Source: Cognatilysobacter bugurensis
GTDB taxonomy: Bacteria > Pseudomonadota > Gammaproteobacteria > Xanthomonadales > Xanthomonadaceae
Direction of reading: 5' to 3'
Assembly: GCF_014652095.1 (NCBI RefSeq)
Contig: NZ_BMYD01000005.1
Coordinates: 186,001-250,000, forward strand
DNA: 64,000 nucleotides
Positions within the stretch are counted from its first letter, which is position 1, and every line of letters starts with the position of its first letter. The notes under the pieces were generated by a model. That model saw only the letters and a list, made by a program, of their open reading frames with translations. It was not told the origin of the DNA and ran no database searches. This document shows positions 38,935-48,320 of this stretch, in pieces. A program made the position numbers and the translations under genes.

Positions 38935-39752
38935 GCGACGCCGCTCCCCATCGGCAGGTGCTTCGCCGTCTGCTTCGCCTCGGCGTCGCGTTCGCGCTGG
39001 CGGCGCAGCACTTCACCGGCCAGGCCCAGGTATGCAATGCCGCCGCGGCTGCCCTTGTCGTAGCCGACGATGCTCTGGCCGTGGCTCGGCGCTTCGGCGA
39101 GGCGCACGTTGCGCGGCACGATCGTGCGGAACACGCGGTCGCCGAAGTGGTTGATGAGTTCGGCCGACACCGCGTTCGCGAGGTTGTTGCGCACGTCGAA
39201 CATCGTGCGCAACACGCCTTCGATCTCCAGCTTCGGATTCAGGCGCCCGCGGATCGCCTCGATCGTGTCGAGCAGCGCGCTGATGCCTTCGAGCGCGTAG
39301 TACTCGCACTGCATCGGCACGATGATCGAGTCGGCCACGGTCAGCGCGTTGAGCGTGAGCAGGCTCAGCGCCGGGGGGCAGTCGATGAGGATGAAGTCGT
39401 ACTCGTCGACGAGCGGCGCGAGCGCGGCCTTGAGGCGCTGCTCACGCTCGTCCTGCGCCATGAGCTGGATTTCGGCCGCGGTGAGGTCGATGTTGCCCGG
39501 CAGCAGGTCGAAGTCCTCGGCGGTGCGCACGATGGCCGTGCGCACGTCGCTCTCGCCGAGCAGCACGTCGGTCACCGACGTTTCGATCTCGCGCTTGTTG
39601 ACGCCGCTGCCCATCGTCGCGTTGCCCTGCGGGTCGAGGTCGACCAGCAGCACGCGCTTGGGCGTGCGCGCGAGCGCGGCGGCGAGATTGACCGCCGTGG
39701 TGGTCTTGCCGACTCCGCCTTTTTGATTGGCGACGGCGATGATGCGGGCCAT
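38931..39752 (-). CDS. parA: Chromosome-partitioning ATPase ParA
   Basis: 273 residues starting MARIIAVANQKGGVGKTTT (deviant Walker A with signature Lys), then DLDPQGNAT (A'), and LIDCPPALSLLTLNAL (Walker B). It has no N-terminal HTH, so it is the chromosomal Soj type. The start at 39752 is the conserved one; the open frame upstream is spurious. Gene order rsmG-parA-parB on the minus strand is the standard proteobacterial arrangement near the replication origin. Confidence 0.97.
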   Translation of the reverse strand: MARIIAVANQKGGVGKTTTAVNLAAALARTPKRVLLVDLDPQGNATMGSGVNKREIETSVTDVLLGESDVRTAIVRTAEDFDLLPGNIDLTAAEIQLMAQDEREQRLKAALAPLVDEYDFILIDCPPALSLLTLNALTVADSIIVPMQCEYYALEGISALLDTIEAIRGRLNPKLEIEGVLRTMFDVRNNLANAVSAELINHFGDRVFRTIVPRNVRLAEAPSHGQSIVGYDKGSRGGIAYLGLAGEVLRRQRERDAEAKQTAKHLPMGSGVA

Positions 39753-39867
39753 GCGGCTCGTCCTGCGGGCTGGAAACGGGAAGGCCGGCCCCGGGCCGGA
39801 CCGGGGATTATGCGGCATCGTGCCCGCGGCCCGGCCGTGACGCGCGCCGCCGTTGCCGGCAACGCGC

Positions 39868-40524
39868 TCAGTGCGCGCGTTCGACGATCACCAGGTGGCG
39901 CTCGGCGTCGAGGCCCGGCACGCGCAACGGATGTGAGGCTTCCAGACGCCAGCCGGCGGGCAGCGCGGCGATTTCGTCCGCCGGGTGCACGCCTTTCATC
40001 GCGAGCAGCACGCCGTCCTCGCGCAGCAGGTGGCCGCCGAGTTCGACGATCAGCGGCAGCGTGGCGAGCGCGCGGGCAGTGATTGCGCCGTACGCGCCGG
40101 GCTCGTCGAGGGCCTCGATGCGCGATTCGGCCACGCGCACGTCGCGCAGGCCGAGCTGGCGGACGGCTTCGCGCATGAAGCGCGCTTTCTTGCCGGCGCT
40201 CTCGACGAGCGTGACGCGCAGGCCCGGTTTGACGATCGCGAGTGGGATGCCCGGCAGCCCGGCCCCGGTGCCGAGGTCGGCGAGCGCGCCGCCGGACTCG
40301 ACGAGCGGATCGACGTAGCGGTGCATCGCGAGCGAATCGAGCAGGTGCTTGTCGACCATCTCGGCCGGGTCGCGCACCGCGGTGAGGTTGTAGGTCTTGT
40401 TCCAGCGCGCGAGCAGCGCGAGGTAATCGAGCAGCGGCGCGACGAAGCGGCGGTCGAGGCCGAGCGCGTCGAGGCCGGCGGCGAGCCGTGCGTCGAGGCC
40501 GGCGGGCAGGGCAGGGGTGTTCAT
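39868..40524 (-). CDS. rsmG: 16S rRNA (guanine-527-N7)-methyltransferase RsmG
   Basis: 218-residue SAM methyltransferase. [14 protein letters not shown] and KHLLDSLA lead into motif [15 protein letters not shown] near 82, and the family hallmark [10 protein letters not shown] follows. It methylates G527 of 16S rRNA; loss gives low-level streptomycin resistance in other bacteria. It lies upstream of parA with a 115-bp gap. mnmG, its frequent neighbour, is not in the window. Confidence 0.96.
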   Translation of the reverse strand: MNTPALPAGLDARLAAGLDALGLDRRFVAPLLDYLALLARWNKTYNLTAVRDPAEMVDKHLLDSLAMHRYVDPLVESGGALADLGTGAGLPGIPLAIVKPGLRVTLVESAGKKARFMREAVRQLGLRDVRVAESRIEALDEPGAYGAITARALATLPLIVELGGHLLREDGVLLAMKGVHPADEIAALPAGWRLEASHPLRVPGLDAERHLVIVERAH

Positions 40525-40549
40525 GCGGGCGCAGTATGCCCGCGGCCGC

Positions 40550-41149
40550 TCACCACGGGCGCCACGCGAGCGCGGCGAGGTAACCCGGATCGGGCGTCCA
40601 CATCCGGATTGCCCAGTGCGTGGGATCGCCGAGTGCGGCGTCGCACGCCACGAGGCGTGGCCCGGGATCGAGCGCGAATTCGAGCCGGTGCAGGCCGAAC
40701 GAGAGCCCGTGCCCGTGGGCCTTCAGCACGGCCTCTTTCGCGCACCACAGCCGCACGAACGCCGCCTCGCGCGCGTCGGCCGGCAGCGCGGCGAGCGCAT
40801 CGGCCTCGGCGGCGCAGAAGAACCGGCGCGCCAGTTCGAGCGCGCGCGGCCGCGGGCGCAGCCGCTCGAGGTCGACGCCGATGCGCCCGGCCGGCGCGAG
40901 CCCGACGAGCAGGCGCTCGCCGCTGTGGCTCCAATTGCAGTCGCGCGTGCCGTGGCCGCTCAACTGCGGCCGGCCGCGTGCATCGCGATCTAGCCCGATG
41001 CCGGCCGGCGCGACGCCGAGCGCCTGCGCCAGCCACTCGCGCGCGACCGGCTCGGCCGCGGCCGGCGCGCGGTGTTCGAGCACGGCCGCGGCGACGGGCA
41101 GGTCGCCGATTGCGGGCATGGGGGGCGGGACAGGGGCGGGCGCGTGCAT
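40550..41149 (-). CDS. 4'-phosphopantetheinyl transferase superfamily protein
   Basis: 199 residues. It carries the Sfp/AcpT-type signatures: [21 protein letters not shown] near 95 (Mg-binding Asp-x-Glu) and [14 protein letters not shown] near 140. It transfers phosphopantetheine from CoA to an acyl or peptidyl carrier protein. Divergent from the AMP-ligase at 41229, 79 bp apart. Pairing of such a PPTase with an acyl-AMP ligase is typical of aryl-polyene or xanthomonadin-type pigment loci, but no ketosynthase or carrier protein is in the window. Confidence 0.88.
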   Translation of the reverse strand: MHAPAPVPPPMPAIGDLPVAAAVLEHRAPAAAEPVAREWLAQALGVAPAGIGLDRDARGRPQLSGHGTRDCNWSHSGERLLVGLAPAGRIGVDLERLRPRPRALELARRFFCAAEADALAALPADAREAAFVRLWCAKEAVLKAHGHGLSFGLHRLEFALDPGPRLVACDAALGDPTHWAIRMWTPDPGYLAALAWRPW

Positions 41150-41228
41150 TGCGAGACGTGCGTGGGCCGGACGCGCGAGCGTAAGCTACCCACGGGGCGC
41201 GGCCGAAGCCGCCACGCACGGCATCGAC

Positions 41229-42593
41229 ATGTCCGCTGTCATCGATCTCAGTCCACCTGTCGTCACGCCCGCGCGGCCGGCCCTGGCGCCGCTCGTCTAC
41301 GGCGATGGCGCCCGCATGATCGCGTTTGGAGGCGGCCACGCTGTTTCGCGCGCCCAGTTCGAAGCCGAGGTGCGCGCCGTGGCCGCCGGCCTGCCCGATG
41401 CGCGCCACGCGGTGAACCTCTGCGACGATCGCTACCGGTTTCTCGTCGCGTTCTGCGCCGCCGCGTCGCGCGACCAGATCACGTTGCTCCCGCCGTCGCG
41501 CGCGACCGCTGTCGTCGGCGACACGCTCGCGCAGCACGCGGCCTCGTACTGCCTCGCCGACACCGCGCTCGACCCCGAGCCGCCAGCGCTGCACCGGTTG
41601 CCCGCGTGGCTGCCCGCGCTCGACGGCGCGGCGCTCGCGATCGACGATGCGGCCTGCGCGGCGATCGGGTTCACCTCCGGCAGCACCGGGCAGCCCAAGC
41701 CGAACCCAAAGACCTGGGCCGGCTTCCGCACGAGCACGGCGCAGAACCTGGCTGCACTGGCCGACCTGCTGCGCGCGCCGGTCACGCCGCTCGTCGCGAC
41801 GGTGCCGCCGCAGCACATGTACGGCATGGAGATGTCGGTGCTGCTGCCGCTGCTGGCGCCGTTTGCGGTGCATACCGCGCGGCCGTTCTTTCCCGACGAC
41901 GTCGCGCGCGCGCTCTGCGACGCGCCGACGCCGCCGCTGCTCGTCACCACGCCGGTGCACCTGCGCGCGCTCGTCACCGCCGGCGTCGCGCTGCCGCCGC
42001 TCGCCGGCATCGTATCGGCGACCGCGCCGCTGCCGGTCGAGCTCGCGATTGAGGCCGAAGCGCGCTTCGGTTGCGAAGTGCGCGAGCTGTTCGGCTCGAC
42101 CGAAACCTGCGTGATCGCGCGCCGTCGCACCGCGGTGGAAACGGCATGGACGCCATTGCCCGGCGTTCTGCTCGCACCGCAGCCCGACGGCACCGCGGTG
42201 CACGCGCCGCACCTGCGCGAACCGATCGCATTGGCCGACCTCATCGAGCTGTTGCCCGACGGCCGCTTCGAGCTGCGAGGGCGCCACGCGGATCTGCTCG
42301 AAATCGCCGGCAAGCGTGCGTCGCTCGGCGACCTCACGCGCAAGCTGCTGGCCGTCCCGGGCGTGATCGATGCCGTGGTGGTGCAGCTCGATGCCGCCGA
42401 CGGCGCCGGCGTGCGCCGCATCGCCGCACTCGCGGTCGCGCCGGGTCTCGTGCCCGAGGCGATCCTGCATGCGTTGCGCGCGCAGATCGATCCGGTGTTT
42501 TTGCCGCGGCGCCTGCGTTGCGTCGATGCATTACCGCGTAACGAGACCGGCAAGCTGCCGCGTCACGCGGTGCTCGCGTTGCTCGGCCGTTGA
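41229..42593 (+). CDS. AMP-dependent acyl/aryl ligase
   Basis: 454 residues, shorter than usual acyl-CoA synthetases (about 550). The ATP-binding loop is FTSGSTGQPKPNPKTW (about 145; the usual Lys is followed by PNPK, not G). The A5-type FGSTETCVIARR lies near 290, the A8-type GRHADLLEIAGKRASL near 355, and the catalytic Lys in NETGKLPR at the C-terminus. Substrate unknown: aryl-polyene clusters use this compact ligase type to activate an aromatic or fatty acyl group for an ACP. The neighbouring divergent PPTase would supply the holo-ACP. Confidence 0.82.
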   Translation: MSAVIDLSPPVVTPARPALAPLVYGDGARMIAFGGGHAVSRAQFEAEVRAVAAGLPDARHAVNLCDDRYRFLVAFCAAASRDQITLLPPSRATAVVGDTLAQHAASYCLADTALDPEPPALHRLPAWLPALDGAALAIDDAACAAIGFTSGSTGQPKPNPKTWAGFRTSTAQNLAALADLLRAPVTPLVATVPPQHMYGMEMSVLLPLLAPFAVHTARPFFPDDVARALCDAPTPPLLVTTPVHLRALVTAGVALPPLAGIVSATAPLPVELAIEAEARFGCEVRELFGSTETCVIARRRTAVETAWTPLPGVLLAPQPDGTAVHAPHLREPIALADLIELLPDGRFELRGRHADLLEIAGKRASLGDLTRKLLAVPGVIDAVVVQLDAADGAGVRRIAALAVAPGLVPEAILHALRAQIDPVFLPRRLRCVDALPRNETGKLPRHAVLALLGR

Positions 42594-42728
42594 TGAATGT
42601 GCAGCGCGCTCCCCGCAATTCCTGACACGTCCGTCACGGTTTGCGGCCGAGACTGATCCCGCCCCATCCAGGGGTGCGCGGATGACCGCGGCATGATTCA
42701 CCTCTGACCGATCGCAGGAGACGCGGAC

Positions 42729-43004
42729 ATGATGGACATCATCGTTTGGCTGATCGTCGGCGGCATCATCGGCTGGCTTGCCAGCAAGATTATGCGGACC
42801 GATGCGCAACAAGGGCTTTTCCTCAACATCGTCGTCGGCATTGTCGGCGCGTTCCTCGGCGGCTGGCTGGGCGGCATGCTCGGCGTCGGCGGCGGCGACA
42901 TCAACCAGGGCGATTTCAGCCTCTCCGGGCTGCTGATGTCGCTCGTGGGCGCGGTCGTGCTGCTTGCCATCGTCAATATGTTCCGCCGCGGTCGCGTGCG
43001 CTAA
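42729..43004 (+). CDS. GlsB/YeaQ/YmgE-family stress-associated membrane protein
   Basis: 91 residues. Three transmembrane helices with Gly-rich packing: IVWLIVGGIIGWLASK, then FLNIVVGIVGAFLGGWLGG, then LLMSLVGAVVLLAIVNMF. This is the transglycosylase-associated (YeaQ) family; despite that name no catalytic residues exist. Often induced by stress; function unclear. GCAGGAG precedes the start. ATG at 42729 or 42732 are equivalent. A terminator lies 23 bp after the stop. Confidence 0.92.
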   Translation: MMDIIVWLIVGGIIGWLASKIMRTDAQQGLFLNIVVGIVGAFLGGWLGGMLGVGGGDINQGDFSLSGLLMSLVGAVVLLAIVNMFRRGRVR

Positions 43005-43026
43005 GCATTGCGACAAGCGTCGACGC

Positions 43027-43055
43027 AAAAAGGCCCGGCATTGCCGGGCCTTTTT
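43027..43055. terminator. Bidirectional intrinsic terminator
   Basis: Stem GGCCCGGC (43032-43039) with GCCGGGCC (43043-43050), flanked by five A and five T. It serves the plus-strand YeaQ-like gene and the minus-strand xthA, which ends 19 bp away. Confidence 0.9.
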
Positions 43056-43073
43056 CGTTGGGGCAAACGCGAC

Positions 43074-43850
43074 TCAGTCCGCGAGTTCCACCCACGCCGG
43101 CGTGTGGTCGCTCGGGCGTTCCCAGGTGCGCGGCTCGCGGTCGATCCCTGCTGCAACGCAGCGCGCGCGCAGTGCGTCCGACACGAGCGTGAGATCGATA
43201 CGCAGGCCGTTGCCGCGCCGGAACCCGCCCTGCCGGTAGTCCCACCAGCTGAACATGCCCGCCTCGTCATGGTGCAGGCGGAATGCGTCGTGCAGGCCGA
43301 GCGCATACAGGCGCTGCAGTGCAGCACGTTCCGCCGTCGAGGTCAGGATGTGGCCGTCGTGCCAGACCTTCGGGTCGTGCACGTCGCGCTCGTCGGGCGC
43401 AATGTTGAAATCGCCGAGCACGACCATGTCCGGATGCGCGCGCAATTCGCTTGCAAGCCAGTCGTGCAGCGCCTCGAGCCAGCGCAGCTTGTATTCGTAC
43501 TTGTCGCTGCCGACCGACTGGCCGTTGACCACGTACAGGTCGACGATGCGCACGCCGCCGACGGTGGCCGCGATCACGCGCTTCTGCTCGTCCTCGAAGC
43601 CGGGGATGCCGATCTGCACGTCGTCGATCGCCAGCGGCATGCGCGCGAGAATCGCGACGCCGTTGTAGGTCTTCTGCCCCGCGAACACGCTGCGGTAGCC
43701 GGCGGCGGCGAGTTCGGCGTCGGGAAAGCGCGCGTCCTCGAGCTTGGTTTCCTGCAGCGCGACGACGTCGGGCATGGCCTGTGCAAGCCAGGCCTCGAGG
43801 TGCGGCAGGCGCACATTGAGCGAATTGACGTTCCAGCTGGCGATCTTCAT
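43074..43850 (-). CDS. xthA: Exodeoxyribonuclease III
   Basis: 258-residue AP endonuclease/3'-5' exonuclease of base excision repair. MKIASWNVNSLNVRL (metal-binding Asn), LQETKLED (metal-binding Glu near 34), VNGQSVGSDKYEYKLRWL, GDFNIAPDERDV (Asp and Asn near 150) and the C-terminal PSDHTPAWVEL (catalytic Asp-His pair) are all present. Minus strand, single gene, with a shared terminator at its 3' end; divergent from oleB. Confidence 0.97.
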   Translation of the reverse strand: MKIASWNVNSLNVRLPHLEAWLAQAMPDVVALQETKLEDARFPDAELAAAGYRSVFAGQKTYNGVAILARMPLAIDDVQIGIPGFEDEQKRVIAATVGGVRIVDLYVVNGQSVGSDKYEYKLRWLEALHDWLASELRAHPDMVVLGDFNIAPDERDVHDPKVWHDGHILTSTAERAALQRLYALGLHDAFRLHHDEAGMFSWWDYRQGGFRRGNGLRIDLTLVSDALRARCVAAGIDREPRTWERPSDHTPAWVELAD

Positions 43851-43926
43851 GCGGGCAGTCTAGCCGGCGGCGCGTGCGGGTCGGTGCGTAGAATGCGCGG
43901 CCCCTTCGCGCGCGTGCGCACGACCG

Positions 43927-44886
43927 ATGCCGATCCCGACTGCACTGCCCGATTACCCGTTCACGCCGCGCCGGATCGAGGTGCGGCCGGGCATCGCGAT
44001 GAGCGTGGTCGACGAAGGCCCGCGCGACGGCGAAGTCATCGTGATGCTGCACGGCAATCCGTCGTGGAGCTACCACTGGCGGCGGCTCGTTCTGGGCTTG
44101 CGCGATCGCTACCGCTGCATCGTGCCCGACCACGTTGGCATGGGGATGTCGGACCGGCCCGACGACGCACCCGACGCATCGCCGCGCTACGAGTACACGT
44201 TGCAATCGCGCATCGACGATCTCGAGACCGTGCTCGCCGAGCTCGGCGTCGCCGGCCCGGTGACGCTCGCCGTGCACGATTGGGGCGGCATGATCGGCTT
44301 CGGCTGGGCGCTCAAGCGGCGCGAACGCGTGCGCCGGCTCGTGATCCTCAACACCGCGGCGTTCCCACTGCCGGCCGCGAAGCCGATGCCGTGGCAGCTT
44401 TCGCTGGGCCGCGATTCGCGCGTCGGCGGCTTCATGATCCGCGCGTTCAACCTGTTCGCGCGCGGCGCGGCGCACTTCGGCACCACACGGCCGTTGCCGC
44501 CCGCGGTGCGCCGCGCGTACGCCGCGCCGTACGACGGCTGGCGCGATGCGATCGCGACGCTGCGCTTCATGCAGGACATCCCGCTGCACGAAGGCGATCG
44601 CGCCTGGCCGCTCCTCGAAGCAGCGGGACGCGCGCTGCCGGAGTACGCCGACCGCCCGGCGTTCATCGGCTGGGGCCTGCGTGACTTCGTGTTCGACCGG
44701 CATTTCCTTGAAGGTTTCAAGAATGCGTTGTCGCAGGCCCAGGTGCACGCATTCGAAGACGCGGATCACTTCGTGCTCGAAGACAAGCACGAGGTGCTCG
44801 TGCCGGCGATCCGTGCGTTCCTGGATGGGAATCCGCTCGATGCACGTCCGTTCGATGCGGCACGCCCGCGCGCTGCGGGCCAGTGA
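43927..44886 (+). CDS. oleB: OleB, beta-lactone decarboxylase of olefin synthesis
   Basis: 319-residue alpha/beta-hydrolase of the haloalkane-dehalogenase type. The oxyanion loop is LHGNPSWSYHW (41-51), the nucleophile Asp118 is in VHDWGG, and the His is in EDADHFVLED near the C-terminus. In the head-to-head hydrocarbon pathway OleB converts the beta-lactone made by OleC to a cis-olefin and CO2. Identification rests on its place directly before oleC and oleD; alone it could be taken for a dehalogenase. Its stop lies 13 bp before the oleC start. Confidence 0.9.
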   Translation: MPIPTALPDYPFTPRRIEVRPGIAMSVVDEGPRDGEVIVMLHGNPSWSYHWRRLVLGLRDRYRCIVPDHVGMGMSDRPDDAPDASPRYEYTLQSRIDDLETVLAELGVAGPVTLAVHDWGGMIGFGWALKRRERVRRLVILNTAAFPLPAAKPMPWQLSLGRDSRVGGFMIRAFNLFARGAAHFGTTRPLPPAVRRAYAAPYDGWRDAIATLRFMQDIPLHEGDRAWPLLEAAGRALPEYADRPAFIGWGLRDFVFDRHFLEGFKNALSQAQVHAFEDADHFVLEDKHEVLVPAIRAFLDGNPLDARPFDAARPRAAGQ

Positions 44887-44899
44887 CCCATTCGATGCG

Positions 44900-46573
44900 A
44901 TGAGCGCCGACATCTGCAACATCGCTGCCGCATTGCCACGACTCGCGCGCGAGGCGCCGGACCGCGTTGCGATGCGCTGCCCCGGTCGGCGTGGCCGCGA
45001 TGGCCTCGCGCGTTACGACGTCACGCTGACCTATGCGGAGCTCGACGCGCGCAGTGACGCGATCGCGGCGGGACTCGCCAAGCGAGGCGTCGTGCGCGGC
45101 ACGCGCGCGGTGGTGATGGTGCGGCCGACGCCGGAGTTCTTCCTGCTGATGTTCGCGCTGTTCAAGGCCGGCGCGGTGCCCGTGCTCATCGACCCGGGCA
45201 TCGATAAGCGCGCGCTGCGCCAATGCCTCGATGAGGCGCAGCCGCAGGCGTTCATCGGCATCCCGCTCGCGCACGTCGCGCGCATGCTGCTCGGCTGGGC
45301 GCGTTCGGCGCGCGTGCGCATCACGACCGGTGCGCGCGCGCGGCTCGCCGATGCGACGCTTGCGCAGGTCGAACGCGACGGCGCCGACGCAGGCCCACAA
45401 CTCGCCGACACGCAGCCTGACGACGTGGCGGCGGTTTTGTTCACGAGCGGCTCGACCGGCGTGCCGAAGGGCGTCGTGTACCGGCACCGGCATTTCGTCG
45501 CGCAGATCGAACTGCTGCGCGACGCGTTCGGCATCGCGCCGGGCGGTGTCGACCTGCCGACGTTTCCACCGTTCGCGCTGTTCGATCCCGCGCTCGGGCT
45601 CACCTCGGTGATCCCCGACATGGACCCCACGCGCCCCGCGCAGGCCGATCCAAAGCGCCTGCACGATGCAATCGCGCGTTTTGGTGTCGATCGATTGTTC
45701 GGTTCGCCTGCGCTGATGGCCGTGCTCGCGCGCCACGGCGCGCCGCTGCCGGGCGTACGCCACGTGACCTCGGCGGGTGCGCCGGTGCCGGCCGAGGTTG
45801 TCGCGCGCATGCGCGAGTTGCTGCCGGCCGATGCGCAGTTCTGGACGCCGTACGGGGCCACCGAGTGCCTGCCGGTCGCGGTCATCGAAGGGCAGGAACT
45901 CGAGGCCACGCGCGAAGCGACCGAAGCGGGCGCCGGCACCTGCGTGGGCCATGCGGTCGCGGCAAACACCGTGCGCATCATTGCGATCACCGACGAGGCG
46001 ATTGAGCACTGGCGCGACGTGCGCGAGCTGCCGGCGCATGCGGTTGGCGAGATCACCGTCGCCGGCCCGACCGCAACGGACACCTACTTTGAGCGCGAGG
46101 CGCAGACGCGGCTATCGAAGATCCGCGAAGCGCTGCCGGGCGGCGACGAGCGCATCGTGCATCGCATGGGCGACGTGGGCTATTTCGACGATGCCGGGCG
46201 GCTGTGGTTCTGCGGGCGCAAGTCGCACCGCGTCGAGACCGCGCGCGGGCCGCTGTACACCGAACAGGTCGAGCCCGTGTTCAACGCACATCCGCAAGTG
46301 CGCCGCAGTGCGCTCGTCGGCCTCGGCGTGCGCGGCGCGCAGCGGCCGGTGCTGTGTGTCGAACTCGAGCCGGGCACATCGCGTGCGCAGTGGGTGCGCA
46401 TCGAGCAGGAATTGCGGGCGCTGGGCGCCGCGCATGCGCACACCGGCGGCATCGATGCGTTCGTGCGACACCCGCGGTTTCCGGTCGACATCCGCCACAA
46501 CGCGAAGATCGGCCGCGAGGCGCTCGCGACGTGGGTCGCGAAGCGCTTTCCTGCGCTCGTGCCGCGAGCCTGA
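44900..46573 (+). CDS. oleC: OleC, beta-lactone synthetase
   Basis: 557-residue AMP-forming ligase that activates the 2-alkyl-3-hydroxyacid from OleD and closes it to a beta-lactone. The ATP loop is FTSGSTGVPKGVVYRH near 185. A5-type YGATECLPVAVIEG lies near 318, followed by GDVGYFDDAGRLWFCGRKSHRV in the C-terminal subdomain. OleC diagnostics include PTFPPFALFDPALGLTSVIPDMDP (region about 218-241), absent from acyl-CoA synthetases. The ATG at 44900 is the natural start; the longer frame overlaps oleB. Confidence 0.93.
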   Translation: MSADICNIAAALPRLAREAPDRVAMRCPGRRGRDGLARYDVTLTYAELDARSDAIAAGLAKRGVVRGTRAVVMVRPTPEFFLLMFALFKAGAVPVLIDPGIDKRALRQCLDEAQPQAFIGIPLAHVARMLLGWARSARVRITTGARARLADATLAQVERDGADAGPQLADTQPDDVAAVLFTSGSTGVPKGVVYRHRHFVAQIELLRDAFGIAPGGVDLPTFPPFALFDPALGLTSVIPDMDPTRPAQADPKRLHDAIARFGVDRLFGSPALMAVLARHGAPLPGVRHVTSAGAPVPAEVVARMRELLPADAQFWTPYGATECLPVAVIEGQELEATREATEAGAGTCVGHAVAANTVRIIAITDEAIEHWRDVRELPAHAVGEITVAGPTATDTYFEREAQTRLSKIREALPGGDERIVHRMGDVGYFDDAGRLWFCGRKSHRVETARGPLYTEQVEPVFNAHPQVRRSALVGLGVRGAQRPVLCVELEPGTSRAQWVRIEQELRALGAAHAHTGGIDAFVRHPRFPVDIRHNAKIGREALATWVAKRFPALVPRA

Positions 46574-46606
46574 CCGACCCATGTCGCTGACCGGGAATCC
46601 GGACCT

Positions 46607-47599
46607 ATGAAGCTTCTCGTCACCGGCGGCGGCGGTTTTCTCGGCGCTGCGATGTGCCGCCTGCTGCGTGCGCGCGGGCACGAGGTCGTGAGTCTCGCGC
46701 GCAACCGCTATCCCGCGCTCGATGCGCTCGGCGTCGCGCAGGTGCAGGGCGATCTGGCCGACCGCGATGCGGTGCTCGCGGCGGCGGCCGGCTGCGAGGC
46801 GGTGATCCACAACGCCGCAAAGGCCGGTGCCTGGGGCGCATACGCCGACTACGAGCGCGCGAATGTGCTCGGCACGCGGCACGTGATCGACGCATGCCGC
46901 TCTCTTGGCATCGAGAAGCTCGTGTACACCTCGACGCCGAGCGTCACCCACCGCGCGACGCACCCGGTCGAAGGCCTGGGCGCCGACGCCGTGCCGTACG
47001 GCGAGGACCTCAAAGCGCCGTATGCGCGCACGAAGCGCATCGCCGAGGAGCTCGTGCTCGCGGCGAACGGTGCGTCGCTTGCCACGGTCGCGCTGCGACC
47101 GCGGCTGATCTGGGGCCCCGGCGATCCGCACCTGCTGCCGCGGCTTGCGCAGCGCGCACGTGCGGGCCGGCTGCGCCTCGTCGGCAGCGGCGACAACGTC
47201 ATCGACACGACCTACGTCGACAACGCCGCGCAGGCGCACGTCGATGCGCTCGAGCATCTTGAGCCGGGCGCCGCATGCGCGGGCCGCGCGTACTTCATCA
47301 GCAACGGCGAGCCGCGCACGATGCGCGACACGCTCAACGCGCTGCTCGCCGCGGCCGGCGCGCCGCCGGTCACGAAGACCGTGCCGCTGCCGGTCGCGTA
47401 CGCGATCGGCGCGGTCTGCGAAGGGCTGTGGCACGCGCTGCCGATGCGCGGCGAGCCGCCGCTCACGCGCTTTCTCGCCGAGCAGCTCGCGACCGCGCAC
47501 TGGTACGACATGGGCCCGGCGCGCCGCGACTTCGGTTACGTGCCGCAGGTGACATTCGACGAAGGGCTGCGGCGGCTGCGGGACGCCCACGAACGCTGA
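46607..47599 (+). CDS. oleD: OleD, 2-alkyl-3-oxoalkanoate reductase
   Basis: 330-residue NAD(P)H-dependent extended SDR (3-beta-HSD family) that reduces the OleA product to the 3-hydroxyacid. The Rossmann motif is TGGGGFLG at the N-terminus, the active site YARTK (YxxxK, about residue 143), and a conserved Ser/Thr is in YTSTPSV. It follows oleC by 33 bp. The operon oleB-oleC-oleD lacks oleA, the thiolase that condenses the acyl-CoAs. Confidence 0.93.
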   Translation: MKLLVTGGGGFLGAAMCRLLRARGHEVVSLARNRYPALDALGVAQVQGDLADRDAVLAAAAGCEAVIHNAAKAGAWGAYADYERANVLGTRHVIDACRSLGIEKLVYTSTPSVTHRATHPVEGLGADAVPYGEDLKAPYARTKRIAEELVLAANGASLATVALRPRLIWGPGDPHLLPRLAQRARAGRLRLVGSGDNVIDTTYVDNAAQAHVDALEHLEPGAACAGRAYFISNGEPRTMRDTLNALLAAAGAPPVTKTVPLPVAYAIGAVCEGLWHALPMRGEPPLTRFLAEQLATAHWYDMGPARRDFGYVPQVTFDEGLRRLRDAHER

Positions 47600-47675
47600 C
47601 GCCGCAAGCGCGGCCGTCGGGCGCTGCCGCGCGAGTGTCCCGCGCCTTTTTCGCCCGCCGTCCTAGAATGCCGCG

Positions 47676-48320
47676 ATGAACGATCAACGCTCACCGCTGG
47701 ACGCGCTCAAGCCGCTTGCCGGACGCACGCTCGAGTCCGCGCTCAACCGCGCGCTCGCCCTCGACCCCGAAACCCGCGACGGCCTGCGCGCGCTCGACGG
47801 GCGTCGCGTCGTGGTGCGCATCGCCGCACCGGCGCTCGCGCTGCAGATCACCGTCGACCGCGATCAGCTGCGCGTCGGCCCCGTCGACGACGGCGCCGAG
47901 CCCGACCTCGCGGTGCGCAGCACGCTCGGCGGTCTCATCTCTCAGCTGCCGTTCCTGCGACGCGACGACGCGCCGCCGGTCGGCAAGCTGCGCATCGAAG
48001 GCGATGCCGACCTCGCGCGCCGCCTGCAGCGCCTCGCCGAACGCTTCGACCCGGACTGGCAGCAGCCGTTCACCGCCGTGTTCGGCGACGTGATCGGCGT
48101 GCAGGTCGCGAAGGCGTTCGCGGCCGCATTGCGGCAGGCGCGTGTCGCCGCCGGCACGGTGGCTGCGAGCGCCGCCGAGTACGTGACCGAGGAATCGCGC
48201 GACGCGGTCGCGCGCGGCGAGCTCGAGGCGTTCTACGACGACGTCGACGACGTGCGCGACGGTGTCGAGCGATTGGCCGCGCGCATCGCGCGGCTGCAGC
48301 GCGGGGCGGGCGGCGGATGA
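47676..48320 (+). CDS. ubiJ: Ubiquinone biosynthesis accessory factor UbiJ
   Basis: 214 residues. An SCP2 lipid-binding domain (about 10-110; [29 protein letters not shown]) is followed by a helical C-terminal tail with an acidic [16 protein letters not shown] end, as in UbiJ. It helps organise the cytosolic Ubi complex with UbiK for hydroxylation and methylation steps. ATGA overlap with ubiB (48317-48320) gives the standard ubiJ-ubiB coupling; ubiE is not in the window. Confidence 0.9.
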   Translation: MNDQRSPLDALKPLAGRTLESALNRALALDPETRDGLRALDGRRVVVRIAAPALALQITVDRDQLRVGPVDDGAEPDLAVRSTLGGLISQLPFLRRDDAPPVGKLRIEGDADLARRLQRLAERFDPDWQQPFTAVFGDVIGVQVAKAFAAALRQARVAAGTVAASAAEYVTEESRDAVARGELEAFYDDVDDVRDGVERLAARIARLQRGAGGG

